A stretch of 14,751 bases of DNA from Gammaproteobacteria bacterium (GCA_002711495.1 PARM01000055.1:12168-26918); one strand, 5' to 3'; shown: positions 6,887 through 14,751, numbered from the stretch's first letter. Notes: a model not told the origin generated them from the letters alone. Program-made: numbers and translations.

Positions 6887-9800
6887 TCAAGGCGCTAACA
6901 CACGGAAAAATTCACTTTTCTTTGATGGACTAATTAAAATATCTTTGAAACCATTATTATCAATGACAAAAGATTCTTCCGTTTTCCAATTTATAAAATT
7001 ATTAGATGATTGCAAAATGTACCTATGTCCAAATGCACCCCATACTTTTATATAATTTTGATTATCTCTTTTAACTATTGCTAATGAAGCATTTAACCCG
7101 ATTGGTAGATCTACATTATCAAGCCATGCTGCATCTAATCCACTACTATTAGCAAAATCCTTTTGATATATCCACTCTAAGGTGTGCTTCCCATTACTAA
7201 TTGAAAAATCATATTTACTCCATGAAACTTCTCCGGACCAACTTTGTATTAATCTACCATCTATATAAAAATTGAGTTTGTCCCAATTTTTCTCAGAATC
7301 TAATTTAACCGAAAAAGATCCCTCACCACTTTTAAAATATGATGTCAATTTAAGTTTACTAATTTGATTATCCCTGATCTTACCCGTTTGAATTGAATAA
7401 TTACCTTCCTCTGAAATAACATTTTGAATAAACCAATTAGAATCTCCGGAAAATTCCCAAGGCAAATTATTACCACCACTCTCAAAATCGTCTGAAATTA
7501 GTTCAGGACCATATGAGCTAACTATCCTTAAATTTCCAGTTATTGTTAAACTTAATGGGTTTTCCAATGAATTAACAAAACTACTCCAACCATAAAATAT
7601 ATTCCCTTCAGAAGGTTTAGCTAATAATTCGATATTCTCATTTTCCGAATATAAACCAAATAGACCACTATTAACATTTCCGAATGGAAGCCATGGTTTT
7701 GTAATTTCTCCTCCTATACCATTAACTACTTCCAGTTTATAAACTTGAGTTTTATTAAAAGATGTTTTGATACTGAGTTCGCCTCTGACATTTGCAAATC
7801 CATCAGCAGCAATCATTATTTTCATACCTTTTAATAAGGACTGCGAAATTTTGCTAAATCCGGGATTATCTTCTAGATCCAGTAAAGCAGAGTCGTCATC
7901 ATTTGAAGTAACTAAGCGTAAATTATTCACCCTTGAACCTGTATACGCGCCAAGAACAGTATCAATCTTTGTATTAATTGTGGATACAGTAAGATTTCCA
8001 TCATAGGGAGCCGTGAATTCCCACCATACCGAGCCTCCACCTTCATTGCCTGCGTGCAGAGGTTCTCCTATTTCAACTGTCGCATCTTCGGTGTTAATTG
8101 CATTTGATGTCCATTTGGGATGAAATACTTCAATTGTGGAGTTAGCCGGCGGCAGATCATCAAATATTATAATCCGGTCATTAAATTCTTGTACTCTAAA
8201 TTTATCACTATCAATACCCAGCCCATCTATTGAAACAATTATATCGTTTTTATCTGATATCGGCTGTGATAAAGTATATTGTGTTGATTTGCCATCTGCC
8301 ACAATGACATCTTTATTCATTTGAATTGCGTTAGCAAAATGATCATTAGGTACATCTGGTGCCTTATAATCAATTTCGATAATATGTTTCTTTGACAAAT
8401 TATTTGAATAATCTCGTGCTTGAACAATTATCTTATTAATACCCTCTATTAATAATAATGGAATACTCCAAGAATCACTACCTACTGCAGTTATCGCGCT
8501 CGAATTGTTTAAATTTACTGTTACCTCTGAAATACCTGATGAATTAGGTGATGGATCTACAGCTAGTCCTTCAATCAACACCCTTCTTTCCTCTGTAAGA
8601 AACCCGTTTGGTGGACTAGTTATTTTAACATATGGAGCATTAATATCAGGTTGACCGTTAACCTCTGTCCTGAGCCTTATATAACTCAAGTCATTTTCTG
8701 TAACACCAGCTACTACAATTCTGTATGTTTTTCCTTTAAACCCTTGAAATTGAATAAAATTTTCTCTTTTCCCTTTTATTGGCGAATTATTCGAAATTTC
8801 AATTAGATTATCTACCGAAGGCCCATAATAAACCGCTAATGCTGCGTCTATTTCGCTACCAGATACATCTACATGCATCAATCCATCCGATGCCGGTGAC
8901 CAATTCCACCATAGTGATGCAACGGAATTTATTGCTTTAGCATGATTTTTCTCCCCTTTTTCAATAGTAGCAAATGTATTGAATGCCTCAACTACCTCCC
9001 CTTCAGGAGATAACTTATAGGCATTGTTAAAATTGTCATTTTCTGGTATTGGGACAATATCGTATTTCAAGACTTTTACGTATTCTTGTTTGCCTGGTGC
9101 AGTGACTATTAAAGTGAGTTTCAATTTCCGAGGCTCTTCAGGTAACGGGAGATAATAAGAATAAATATTATCACTTTCTTTTACATCCGGAAAATCCCCA
9201 TCATTATTGAAATATAATTCAGCCCCATCATCCATTATGCCGATAACTACAGCATCATCAACAGGTTCACCATCAATGACAGTCACAAACATTTCAGCAT
9301 TACTGCCAGCAAGTAGTACATTCCCAGAACTTGGTTTTACCGATATCTCCATATTTCCATCAGGTATACCACCACTGCCGGATCCCAAGCCTTCAACAGC
9401 AGCTGCAGCATTTACCCTTCCACTAGTTGCAACCAAACCTTCCATCGAATCTAGAACATCAACAGATTCCAACAATCTCTCCCTTATCTGCAATACAGAC
9501 CAATTGGGTTCTAAACCTTGCATTAATGCGATAACCCCTGCGACGTGCGGACCAGCCATGCTTGTTCCATCGTAAAACGAATATGCATCATCATCTGTTG
9601 AAACAGATGAGTAAATATCTACACCTGGCGCTGCTAAATCAACAGTAGTTTTTCCATAATTTGTAAATACTGCTGGCATATCATTCTTGTCTGATGCAGC
9701 AACAGCTATGACACATTCTAAATCAAAACCACTTGGCCAATCTGGTATAGAATCATTATCCATACCCATGTTTCCTGAAGCACATGAGAATAACATACCC

Positions 9801-10735
9801 TTTTCACCTCCTGCTTGGAAAGCGTCATATAAAGGTGCATTGGTTCCTGTTCCTCCCCAACTACAATTTGCTACCGTTGCCCCATTTTCAACTGAAAATT
9901 CTATGCCAGTTATTGATGCCGAAGTTATACCAGTAGAACCTCCCATATTACGAACTGCCATTAGTCTTACATCCCAAGCAACACCTACATGAGGGAAACC
10001 ATTATTTGCCTCTGCCCCAATTGTGCCTGCACAATGTGTACCATGTCCTTGAAAATCATTAGGGTCACCGTCATTATCACTAGGATCAATTCCGTAAACA
10101 TTGTCAACCCATCCATCATTATCATCGTCTATACCATTAGAAGGTATCTCATCTTCATTGACCCACATTTGATTTTTTAAATCATTATGCGTATAACGCA
10201 CTCCTGTATCAATAACCGATACGATGATTTGCCTATTTCCAGTAGTGCTATCCCAAGCAATATCTGCATCTATATCTGCATCCTCAGTCCCTCCATTTTG
10301 CCCCGTATTTAATAAACCCCAAAGCCTACCATCGACATAAGCTTCATCCTCAGCCTGCTTATATAATGTAACTTTTTTATCAGGTTCCACATAAACAAAC
10401 CATCCACTTGATTTAAGCTCATTAATGCACCTTTTCAGAACACCTCCAAAAACTGCTTGTTTTTTATTTATAATTGATGTATCTATTAGGAGCAATCCAT
10501 CCACTAGTCTATATTTTCTTTTGATAAGATAATTCTTAGCATTAAGGCTTTTGATAACTAATTCTTTATCTATACCTGATTTAATTTTAGCAAGAATATG
10601 AGTAGGATGAACATCTTCACCGTTTAATTTTATAAACCCCGAATTGTCAACTTTCGTAACCTCAGCCGCAATTAGGCTATCATTAAACAAACTAAATGCG
10701 ATTACTGATAAAATTAATTTTAAAATATTTTTCAT
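6887..10735 (-). CDS. Secreted subtilisin-family (S8) serine protease with long multidomain C-terminal region
   Basis: A 1282-residue exported protease expected to act on extracellular or surface proteins. Residues 1-23 are a signal peptide (LIAA before EV). Residues about 28-125 resemble a propeptide. The catalytic domain spans roughly 130-455, with all expected S8 residues: Asp176 in VSVIDTG, His231 in GHGTHCAG, oxyanion Asn322 in ASGNMG and Ser392 in DGTSMAGPH. Between Asp and His lies an Asp-rich segment (GIDDDNDGW, DPSDNDGDPND) that probably binds calcium. Then follow a beta-sandwich region (460-560), pre-peptidase-like domain 1 (566-690), an Ig-like domain (700-790), pre-peptidase-like domain 2 with an insertion (796-992), an InlB-B-like repeat (about 1000-1075), a jelly-roll-like domain (1080-1215) and a C-terminal module (1215-1282) ending FFRVLAP. 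The start is the first ATG, 26 bases after the previous gene, and gives a proper signal peptide. The active site is intact, so activity is likely; the substrate is unknown. Confidence 0.93.
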   Translation of the reverse strand: MKNILKLILSVIAFSLFNDSLIAAEVTKVDNSGFIKLNGEDVHPTHILAKIKSGIDKELVIKSLNAKNYLIKRKYRLVDGLLLIDTSIINKKQAVFGGVLKRCINELKSSGWFVYVEPDKKVTLYKQAEDEAYVDGRLWGLLNTGQNGGTEDADIDADIAWDSTTGNRQIIVSVIDTGVRYTHNDLKNQMWVNEDEIPSNGIDDDNDGWVDNVYGIDPSDNDGDPNDFQGHGTHCAGTIGAEANNGFPHVGVAWDVRLMAVRNMGGSTGITSASITGIEFSVENGATVANCSWGGTGTNAPLYDAFQAGGEKGMLFSCASGNMGMDNDSIPDWPSGFDLECVIAVAASDKNDMPAVFTNYGKTTVDLAAPGVDIYSSVSTDDDAYSFYDGTSMAGPHVAGVIALMQGLEPNWSVLQIRERLLESVDVLDSMEGLVATSGRVNAAAAVEGLGSGSGGIPDGNMEISVKPSSGNVLLAGSNAEMFVTVIDGEPVDDAVVIGIMDDGAELYFNNDGDFPDVKESDNIYSYYLPLPEEPRKLKLTLIVTAPGKQEYVKVLKYDIVPIPENDNFNNAYKLSPEGEVVEAFNTFATIEKGEKNHAKAINSVASLWWNWSPASDGLMHVDVSGSEIDAALAVYYGPSVDNLIEISNNSPIKGKRENFIQFQGFKGKTYRIVVAGVTENDLSYIRLRTEVNGQPDINAPYVKITSPPNGFLTEERRVLIEGLAVDPSPNSSGISEVTVNLNNSSAITAVGSDSWSIPLLLIEGINKIIVQARDYSNNLSKKHIIEIDYKAPDVPNDHFANAIQMNKDVIVADGKSTQYTLSQPISDKNDIIVSIDGLGIDSDKFRVQEFNDRIIIFDDLPPANSTIEVFHPKWTSNAINTEDATVEIGEPLHAGNEGGGSVWWEFTAPYDGNLTVSTINTKIDTVLGAYTGSRVNNLRLVTSNDDDSALLDLEDNPGFSKISQSLLKGMKIMIAADGFANVRGELSIKTSFNKTQVYKLEVVNGIGGEITKPWLPFGNVNSGLFGLYSENENIELLAKPSEGNIFYGWSSFVNSLENPLSLTITGNLRIVSSYGPELISDDFESGGNNLPWEFSGDSNWFIQNVISEEGNYSIQTGKIRDNQISKLKLTSYFKSGEGSFSVKLDSEKNWDKLNFYIDGRLIQSWSGEVSWSKYDFSISNGKHTLEWIYQKDFANSSGLDAAWLDNVDLPIGLNASLAIVKRDNQNYIKVWGAFGHRYILQSSNNFINWKTEESFVIDNNGFKDILISPSKKSEFFRVLAP
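6890..7093 (-). other. C-terminal module of the protease
   Basis: Residues about 1215-1282 contain KVWGAFGHRYILQSSNNFINW followed by a short beta segment and SKKSEFFRVLAP at the end. The same layout closes the 1054-residue protein upstream. Similar tails occur at the C-termini of many large exported Verrucomicrobiota proteins and are suspected to be sorting or anchoring modules; here this role is inferred. Confidence 0.6.
7760..9040 (-). other. Two pre-peptidase-like domains flanking an Ig-like domain in the protease
   Basis: Domain 1 begins NDNFNNAYKL and has SLWWNWSPASDG and AALAVYYGPSVDNL. Domain 2 begins NDHFANAIQM, resumes at NAINTEDATVEIGEPLHAG and has SVWWEFTAPYDG and DTVLGAYTGSRVNNL. 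These are the same fold repeated, a form common in Verrucomicrobiota exported proteins. Between them (residues 700-790) is an Ig-like domain with ITSPPNGFLTEE and GINKIIVQARDYSNN. Domain 2 contains an inserted module, annotated separately. They probably serve substrate or surface binding. Confidence 0.7.
8108..8290 (-). other. Phage-tail-like beta module inserted in pre-peptidase-like domain 2
   Basis: Residues about 816-876 follow the pattern T-x-Y-T-L...N-D-I-I-V-S-I-D-G...F-R-V...I-I-I-F-D-D-L-P-P-A...I-E-V. This resembles a short beta-rich module frequent in phage tail and fibre proteins (a strand, then V-x-(I/V)-(N/D)-G, then Y/F-x-V, I-x-F, P-x-x-(G/S/T) and I-x-V). It separates the first strand of the pre-peptidase-like domain (NDHFANAIQM) from its usual continuation (NAINTEDATVEIGEP). 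Assignment is by pattern only. Confidence 0.45.
9370..10348 (-). other. S8 catalytic domain of the protease
   Basis: Order and spacing are normal for subtilases: Asp176, His231 (55 residues later), Asn322 and Ser392 (161 after His). The stretch after Asp176 (WVNEDEIPSNGIDDDNDGWV) is an elongated, Asp-rich insert seen in many environmental S8 proteases and probably holds calcium. Cys236, Cys291, Cys318 and Cys341 lie within the domain and could form disulfides after export; this last point is inference. Confidence 0.9.
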
Positions 10736-10761
10736 TATTTAAAACTGGGTAATTGCTAAAA
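10736..10761 (-). other. 26-base leader between the beta-helix protein and the protease
   Basis: The short spacer between the TAA of the upstream gene and the ATG of the protease. A six-base inverted repeat (gtaatt at 10749-10754, aattac at 10760-10765) with a five-base loop overlaps the stop codon. It is A/T-rich with no T-run behind it, so it is not a convincing terminator. No clear ribosome binding site precedes the ATG. Cotranscription with the neighbours is likely. Confidence 0.5.
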
Positions 10762-13700
10762 TTACTCAATATATTTTAACCTATAAAATCCTGATTCAGA
10801 TTTTTTAGAGTAACTGTCAATAAAAACTGCATTACCAACACTTATCCCTTCGTAAACAAACTCATTTAATAGTCGCCAGTCTTCCGTTATCTCGTCTTTG
10901 TATTCAACTCTATAAATACTATTGGGAAAAGCCAGCCACTGAATTTCAATTTTCTTATTACCTAATCTCTTTGTAGATACTACAGATGGCACCCCATCAC
11001 CAAAAGGAGTTAAATCAAATCCATTTGCAGTTCCATCATTGTCGGTATCGATATATAAACTTTGCCTGAACACTTTATTGACAAAGTAAGTTTTATTCAA
11101 TTTATTCATATAAACAGGCATAGAACTAAAATTCCCAGGAAAATTAATCCACTTCAATCGACCGCCGTACATTCCATCTAGCAATTCCGCTGGTAAATTA
11201 GATGCACTGAAATAAACCGTAATATTATCAGCTATATCAACCGTTTCGATCCTGTCTTCAAACATTAATTTTTCTTCATTAACTCCAAAATCTATATAAT
11301 CAATATATATTGCTTTGCTGCCTGTTGTATCAGCACTACTAAATTTAAACTTACTATTTCGAGCATTAACTAGTGTCAATCTGCCAATAGCTGCATTGTT
11401 TTCATACCCAGAGGTATTTAAACCCTTATCATCTGCGTTCCAAATTATATGCTGAGTTGTATAATCAGATGTTTGTAAAACAATTTCTGTCCCAAGCATA
11501 TCCCCAAATTTAGGCTTAGTTCTGAGTTCTATACCACCATGAGTTTCAATATAATTACCACTTTCAATATTGCCGTCAGTTACAATATTACTAATATTAA
11601 ATATTATATTGCCTTTAATTATATTTGTTTGTGAAGAAAATTTAAGATTACTAGAATTTATTACTAACGATTGTTCAGTTTCTATCAACCCATCCTGTAA
11701 AACTATTGAATCAGCATTTAAAACCACGCTACCTTGTGAATTAAGTAGACCATAATTAGATATATTTTTTGATTTTACATATATATCCTGAGCAGCAATA
11801 TTGCCGTTATTTACCCATGAAACATAACTGTTATTCTCAACGTTAACAAAATTTGCATGTTGCGGTACAGTCAACATAGCATTGTTCGTAAAGTACTTTA
11901 AATTAGGTGCAACATTATAATCCCAAGAATACTGCCCGAATTCAGTCGAATATTCTTCGCTTCCATGAAATTCTTTTCTCCCAAGAGTGAGATTATTGTT
12001 GATTGATAGATTTTCAGCGTAAATTTTTAATTCATCTGCCACCCACATTTTATCATATAGCTCTATAGTATTACTACGTAATATCATATCACTAACCCTA
12101 ACCGGTAGTTCGGTTTGCATAAATGCATCTACAACTAGTAAATGATAATGAGCATTCACAGTCGTTTCATTTGATGGATCATCTCCCAAACCTCTTGTTT
12201 TATACTGATTAGCCCACCATGTGCTATAAGTTTTAATTCCTCCAGTAAATCTTTCTACTTTTTCTGGAACCATATTCGTTATTACCAAAAATTGTGATTC
12301 ACTCCCAATATGCAAACTTAAGTTCTGAGTATCCAAAACAGCTCCTTCTGAACTAATTAAATTTTTAGTTTTAACTGAAATTCCACCTTCCGCCCTTATT
12401 CTAGCCATACTTAAATCTAATTCATCTGCACTAATATGTATTGATCCTGCTTGGAGCATTTTATTCACACCTCCAATTTCTGGAACAGGCATTTCACTTA
12501 GCTCTGCTCTAGACACTACATTTGTAATTCTGAAACCGAGCAAAGATGAATTTGCAGTAGAACTATTATTTTCACCAAATTGAAATCGAAATGGTCTTAA
12601 GTCTTGAGACATACTTTCTCCTCCCGTGAATTCAAGTGGTGTATATCTAGTTAAGACGAAGGATTCTGGTGCCAAAGTGGGCTTACTTGCTACAACCAAA
12701 GAATTAGTTAAAAGTCTGTTTTGACTTGCCTCAACATTTGGCAACTCATCTATCACATACATAGATCGATGATCTAATTTACCATTTATTACATTTGTTA
12801 ATCCATTTTTAGTTTTTATTTCAACAGCTAGTCCAGAATAAAATCTTTCAGGATTCAAATCACCATTTAAATTCCATGTTCTAGGGTTCAATTTCACATC
12901 CATCTGAATATTTTCAGATCCGGTCTGCCGCAACAGAACACCTTGAATGGTATGATGGTAATCACTGTCACCTAAGACCACGAAACTTTCATCCATTTTG
13001 CCCGAAAATTTATCGGCAAAAAGTGGACCATTCCATAAAATATATTCGCCATAAGGTGCTTCTTTACGATTAGCTTTATGCCAATTTGGCGCACCTTCCC
13101 ATATAGTAAATAATTGATACGGACTTGTAATTTCAGTAAAATTCAAATTATAATCGGTCGAAAAAGTCAACTCATTAGCACCAACACCAAATATAGATAC
13201 AGGTGAAAAATAGGGCACAGCCGCAGTTTCTATAGCCCAATGTGTTTCTCTTATTCCCCAATCTTGGGTAACCAAACCTCCCGCATTATCTCCACCCAAT
13301 AATACTCTCCTGTCCTGATATGCACCTTGCGAACCAAAAACTGAATTATTATTTATACCCCATGATAATGGAGTGCCATTTTCATCCAAGCCATCTGGAT
13401 GATCAAAATCCCTACCAGTTTTAATTTCAATACCGCCTCTCTTGAGATCCACTAACTTTCCACTAATCTTAATAATTCCTGCATTGTCAGTAGTAATTAA
13501 ACCTCTGTTTACAATCTTGTTAGCACCTATATTGATAATTCCACTCGTTAATGAATCTGTTTTTCTATCAAAAACACCACTAGATTTATTATAAAACACT
13601 TCAGCATTTTCAGGTGATAAATCTGCCTTAATATTTGATGACTCTTGAGTTTTGAATAACCTATAATCAAAATCCCCATGAAGATGAAGCGAACCACTGT

Positions 13701-13926
13701 TAGTAAAATATTTCGCGTTTAAAAAGTAATAATACGTATTACTTGGTGTTTCTATCTTTATATCACCATAATTTTCAACAACTTCAGCATCAACAAAAGG
13801 CGCCTTATCCAAATTGGATCTATTAATCCATTCGGATTGCCCAGTCATTTCTACTTGACCAACTACATATATGCAGGCGGAAAAAATAAATGCAAGAAAT
13901 GAATATAATTTATTCTTCTTTATCAT
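10762..13926 (-). CDS. Large secreted beta-helix-like repeat protein with calcium loop and C-terminal module
   Basis: A 1054-residue protein not assigned to a named family. Residues 1-24 are a signal peptide (MIKKNKLYSFLAFIFSACIY...); FSAC at 14-17 is close to a lipobox but has Phe at -3, so a lipoprotein is possible yet less likely. Residues about 45-170 and 490-800 hold short beta repeats rich in Asn, Ile, Leu and Gly, such as GIINIGANKIVNRGLIT, then SIHISADELDLSMARI and SVVLNADSIVLQDG. This is typical of right-handed beta-helix or filamentous-haemagglutinin-like adhesins. Residues 960-975 form a calcium-loop motif (DTDNDGTANGFD), followed by a C-terminal module (985-1054) with IQWLAFPNSIYRVEYK and ending in FYRLKYIE. 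The ATG is the first in frame after an upstream in-frame TAG, and it overlaps the previous gene by 17 bases, suggesting translational coupling. Likely role, inferred: a surface adhesin or structural protein. No catalytic motif seen. Confidence 0.88.
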   Translation of the reverse strand: MIKKNKLYSFLAFIFSACIYVVGQVEMTGQSEWINRSNLDKAPFVDAEVVENYGDIKIETPSNTYYYFLNAKYFTNSGSLHLHGDFDYRLFKTQESSNIKADLSPENAEVFYNKSSGVFDRKTDSLTSGIINIGANKIVNRGLITTDNAGIIKISGKLVDLKRGGIEIKTGRDFDHPDGLDENGTPLSWGINNNSVFGSQGAYQDRRVLLGGDNAGGLVTQDWGIRETHWAIETAAVPYFSPVSIFGVGANELTFSTDYNLNFTEITSPYQLFTIWEGAPNWHKANRKEAPYGEYILWNGPLFADKFSGKMDESFVVLGDSDYHHTIQGVLLRQTGSENIQMDVKLNPRTWNLNGDLNPERFYSGLAVEIKTKNGLTNVINGKLDHRSMYVIDELPNVEASQNRLLTNSLVVASKPTLAPESFVLTRYTPLEFTGGESMSQDLRPFRFQFGENNSSTANSSLLGFRITNVVSRAELSEMPVPEIGGVNKMLQAGSIHISADELDLSMARIRAEGGISVKTKNLISSEGAVLDTQNLSLHIGSESQFLVITNMVPEKVERFTGGIKTYSTWWANQYKTRGLGDDPSNETTVNAHYHLLVVDAFMQTELPVRVSDMILRSNTIELYDKMWVADELKIYAENLSINNNLTLGRKEFHGSEEYSTEFGQYSWDYNVAPNLKYFTNNAMLTVPQHANFVNVENNSYVSWVNNGNIAAQDIYVKSKNISNYGLLNSQGSVVLNADSIVLQDGLIETEQSLVINSSNLKFSSQTNIIKGNIIFNISNIVTDGNIESGNYIETHGGIELRTKPKFGDMLGTEIVLQTSDYTTQHIIWNADDKGLNTSGYENNAAIGRLTLVNARNSKFKFSSADTTGSKAIYIDYIDFGVNEEKLMFEDRIETVDIADNITVYFSASNLPAELLDGMYGGRLKWINFPGNFSSMPVYMNKLNKTYFVNKVFRQSLYIDTDNDGTANGFDLTPFGDGVPSVVSTKRLGNKKIEIQWLAFPNSIYRVEYKDEITEDWRLLNEFVYEGISVGNAVFIDSYSKKSESGFYRLKYIE
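10765..10974 (-). other. C-terminal module of the beta-helix-like protein
   Basis: Residues about 985-1054 contain KIEIQWLAFPNSIYRVEYKD, then ITEDWRLL and an end SKKSESGFYRLKYIE. It aligns by eye with the end of the neighbouring protease: Trp, then Y-(R/I)-(V/L)-(E/Q), a Trp after about ten residues, and an SKKSE...(F/Y)-(F/Y)-R terminus. A shared sorting or anchoring role is inferred. Confidence 0.6.
11002..11049 (-). other. EF-hand-like / thrombospondin-3-like calcium loop
   Basis: Residues 960-975 read DTDNDGTANGFDLTPF. Acidic residues at 960, 962, 964 and 971 with Gly965 fit a DxDxDGxxxxxD calcium-binding loop of the dockerin or thrombospondin-3 type. Only one copy is present; dockerins have two, so a cohesin-binding dockerin is unlikely. 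It sits just before the C-terminal module and may act as a rigid hinge. Confidence 0.65.
13910..13926 (-). other. 17-base gene overlap, probable translational coupling
   Basis: The ATG of the beta-helix-like protein lies inside the last codons of the upstream gene, in a different frame. Purine-rich GAGAGA about 12 bases and AGAGAAA directly before the ATG are the closest thing to a ribosome binding site in this window. The downstream frame has a TAG shortly before the ATG, so the start is well fixed. Confidence 0.7.
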
Positions 13927-14751
13927 TTTCTCTGTAAATCTCTCGTTCTAAATTTTTTAAAGATAATGAATTAGGAAATATTATTGGCTCACTCATATTT
14001 CCATCGAAATGCCCCCATACCCAACCCGGTGACTGATTCTCTTCATTTAAGTAAAAACTCGGATCTAGTTGCCAATGAATTCCAATTTTATTGAAACTAA
14101 AATTCATATTTCCTGATGACTGAATAACACCAGGCCCATTTAATCCAGCAGTTTGTACTCCATTAATTGAATTATTATTTACTACACTTGCGCTTACAAT
14201 ATTAGTGGAAGTAACGGTCGATGGCGCATTCAAAGCTGAAAAAGTTAAATCTGGCTGATTAAAAAATTTAATAAATGTGCCCGTTAATTTCTTACCATTC
14301 TCAACATAATCCAAATTATATGAAAATGATGGCAATGCAGCATTTGTTAGACTTTGCACGGAATTTGGAATTAGATATGTAAATGTTTGGGATTCTAAAT
14401 TTGGATAATTATAATCTTGAATAAATCTATGATTATTGTAGTTGGTAGTAACTAATGAATCACCTTGCATTCTTATAAAATTTATCTCGTCTACACCACC
14501 AAGTAATAAGGAGTTTGTTTGTAATACTATTGGATACGCCAAATAAGAATGGTTCGTACTAGCCCATACCTCATCTTCCATAGTTCCTACAAAATTTGTT
14601 AAAACAGCCCCACCAGCCCCTAACCCCTGCCCACCCACTGTATTTGGATTGGCCAAATTATTAGAACCAGATATTAAATTTGTTAGAATATTTATTTGCT
14701 CAAAGTTCATTTCTGTAAAATGATATCCAACAGCATCATTTTGACCAATTA
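13910..14751 (-). CDS. Unrecognised protein, 3' part only (5' end beyond window)
   Basis: The frame is open through the right edge: before the first internal Met (14710) it continues as ...GQNDAVGYHFTE, so that Met is probably not the start and the gene begins outside. About 279 C-terminal residues are visible. They are rich in Asn, Ser, Thr and Gly (VNNNSINGVQ, NPNTVGGQGLGAGGA) and have scattered aromatic residues, for example GIHWQLDPSF and PGWVWGHFDG, in keeping with a beta-rich exported protein. The end is charged (LEREIYRENDKEE) and lacks the C-terminal module of the next two genes. No known family was recognised. It overlaps the start of the next gene by 17 bases in another frame, so the two are probably translated in a coupled way. 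Gene reality is well supported by length, position and coupling; function is unknown. Confidence 0.75.
   Translation of the reverse strand, partial: IGQNDAVGYHFTEMNFEQINILTNLISGSNNLANPNTVGGQGLGAGGAVLTNFVGTMEDEVWASTNHSYLAYPIVLQTNSLLLGGVDEINFIRMQGDSLVTTNYNNHRFIQDYNYPNLESQTFTYLIPNSVQSLTNAALPSFSYNLDYVENGKKLTGTFIKFFNQPDLTFSALNAPSTVTSTNIVSASVVNNNSINGVQTAGLNGPGVIQSSGNMNFSFNKIGIHWQLDPSFYLNEENQSPGWVWGHFDGNMSEPIIFPNSLSLKNLEREIYRENDKEE

Noticed and set aside
9207..9992. Plus-strand open frames of about 100-120 residues (9207-9575, 9687-9992) and similar ones elsewhere
   Set aside because: They lie entirely antisense to the well-supported protease or the other large genes, have low-complexity Ser/Pro/Ile-rich translations and no family motif.
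10749..10765. Inverted repeat gtaatt/aattac as a terminator
   Set aside because: The stem is only six pairs, mostly A/T, has no T-run after it and overlaps the stop codon; it is too weak to end transcription.
11002..11049. Dockerin domain, hinting at a cellulosome-like assembly
   Set aside because: Only one calcium loop is present; a dockerin needs two, and no cohesin is visible in the window.
13910..13926. Frameshift splitting one long gene into the partial gene and the beta-helix-like protein
   Set aside because: The downstream product has its own signal peptide and an in-frame TAG shortly before its ATG, so these are two overlapping genes.
1..14751. tRNA, rRNA or insertion sequence
   Set aside because: Coding frames fill nearly the whole window; no transposase motif, terminal inverted repeat pair or RNA-like conserved stretch was seen.

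Overview
The window is an AT-rich stretch from a bacterium that encodes very large secreted proteins. All real coding capacity is on the minus strand: four consecutive genes read from right to left, with almost no non-coding DNA. The best guess at source is a member of the Verrucomicrobiota, probably aquatic or marine. The reasons are the pre-peptidase-like repeats with an SVWWEFTAP-type core, Calx-beta plus delta-60 proteins, and a C-terminal module of the type 'Y-(L/V)-(Q/E)...W...FYR(V/L)' at the end of two proteins. This placement rests on family knowledge and is not proven by any marker gene here.

Layout in order of transcription: (1) the 3' part of an unrecognised gene (14751 down to 13910), whose start lies beyond the right edge. 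(2) A 1054-residue secreted protein (13926 to 10762) with beta-helix-like repeats, a calcium-loop motif and the C-terminal module. It overlaps gene 1 by 17 bases. (3) A 1282-residue secreted subtilisin-family (S8) protease (10735 to 6887) with a complete Asp/His/Asn/Ser active site. It carries a long chain of accessory domains: two pre-peptidase-like domains, an Ig-like domain, an InlB-B-type repeat, a jelly-roll-like domain and the C-terminal module. (4) A giant protein starting at 6857 and still open at the left edge, with 2285 residues visible. It has a signal peptide, about ten Calx-beta domains and two separate blocks of exactly seven delta-60 repeats, each block probably folding as a seven-bladed beta-propeller.

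The spacings are a 17-base overlap, 26 bases and 29 bases. No promoter or terminator is visible between the genes, so they are probably one operon that exports a set of surface or extracellular proteins: adhesin-like or matrix-like scaffolds together with a protease that could process them or feed on protein substrates. No secretion machinery, regulator, RNA gene, CRISPR array or mobile element is visible. The plus strand carries only antisense open frames over these genes.

The most unusual signals are the 7+7 delta-60 architecture with a roughly 60-residue insertion in one blade, large insertions and an acidic Asp/Pro tract inside Calx-beta domains, a phage-tail-like module spliced into the second pre-peptidase-like domain of the protease, and the shared C-terminal module.
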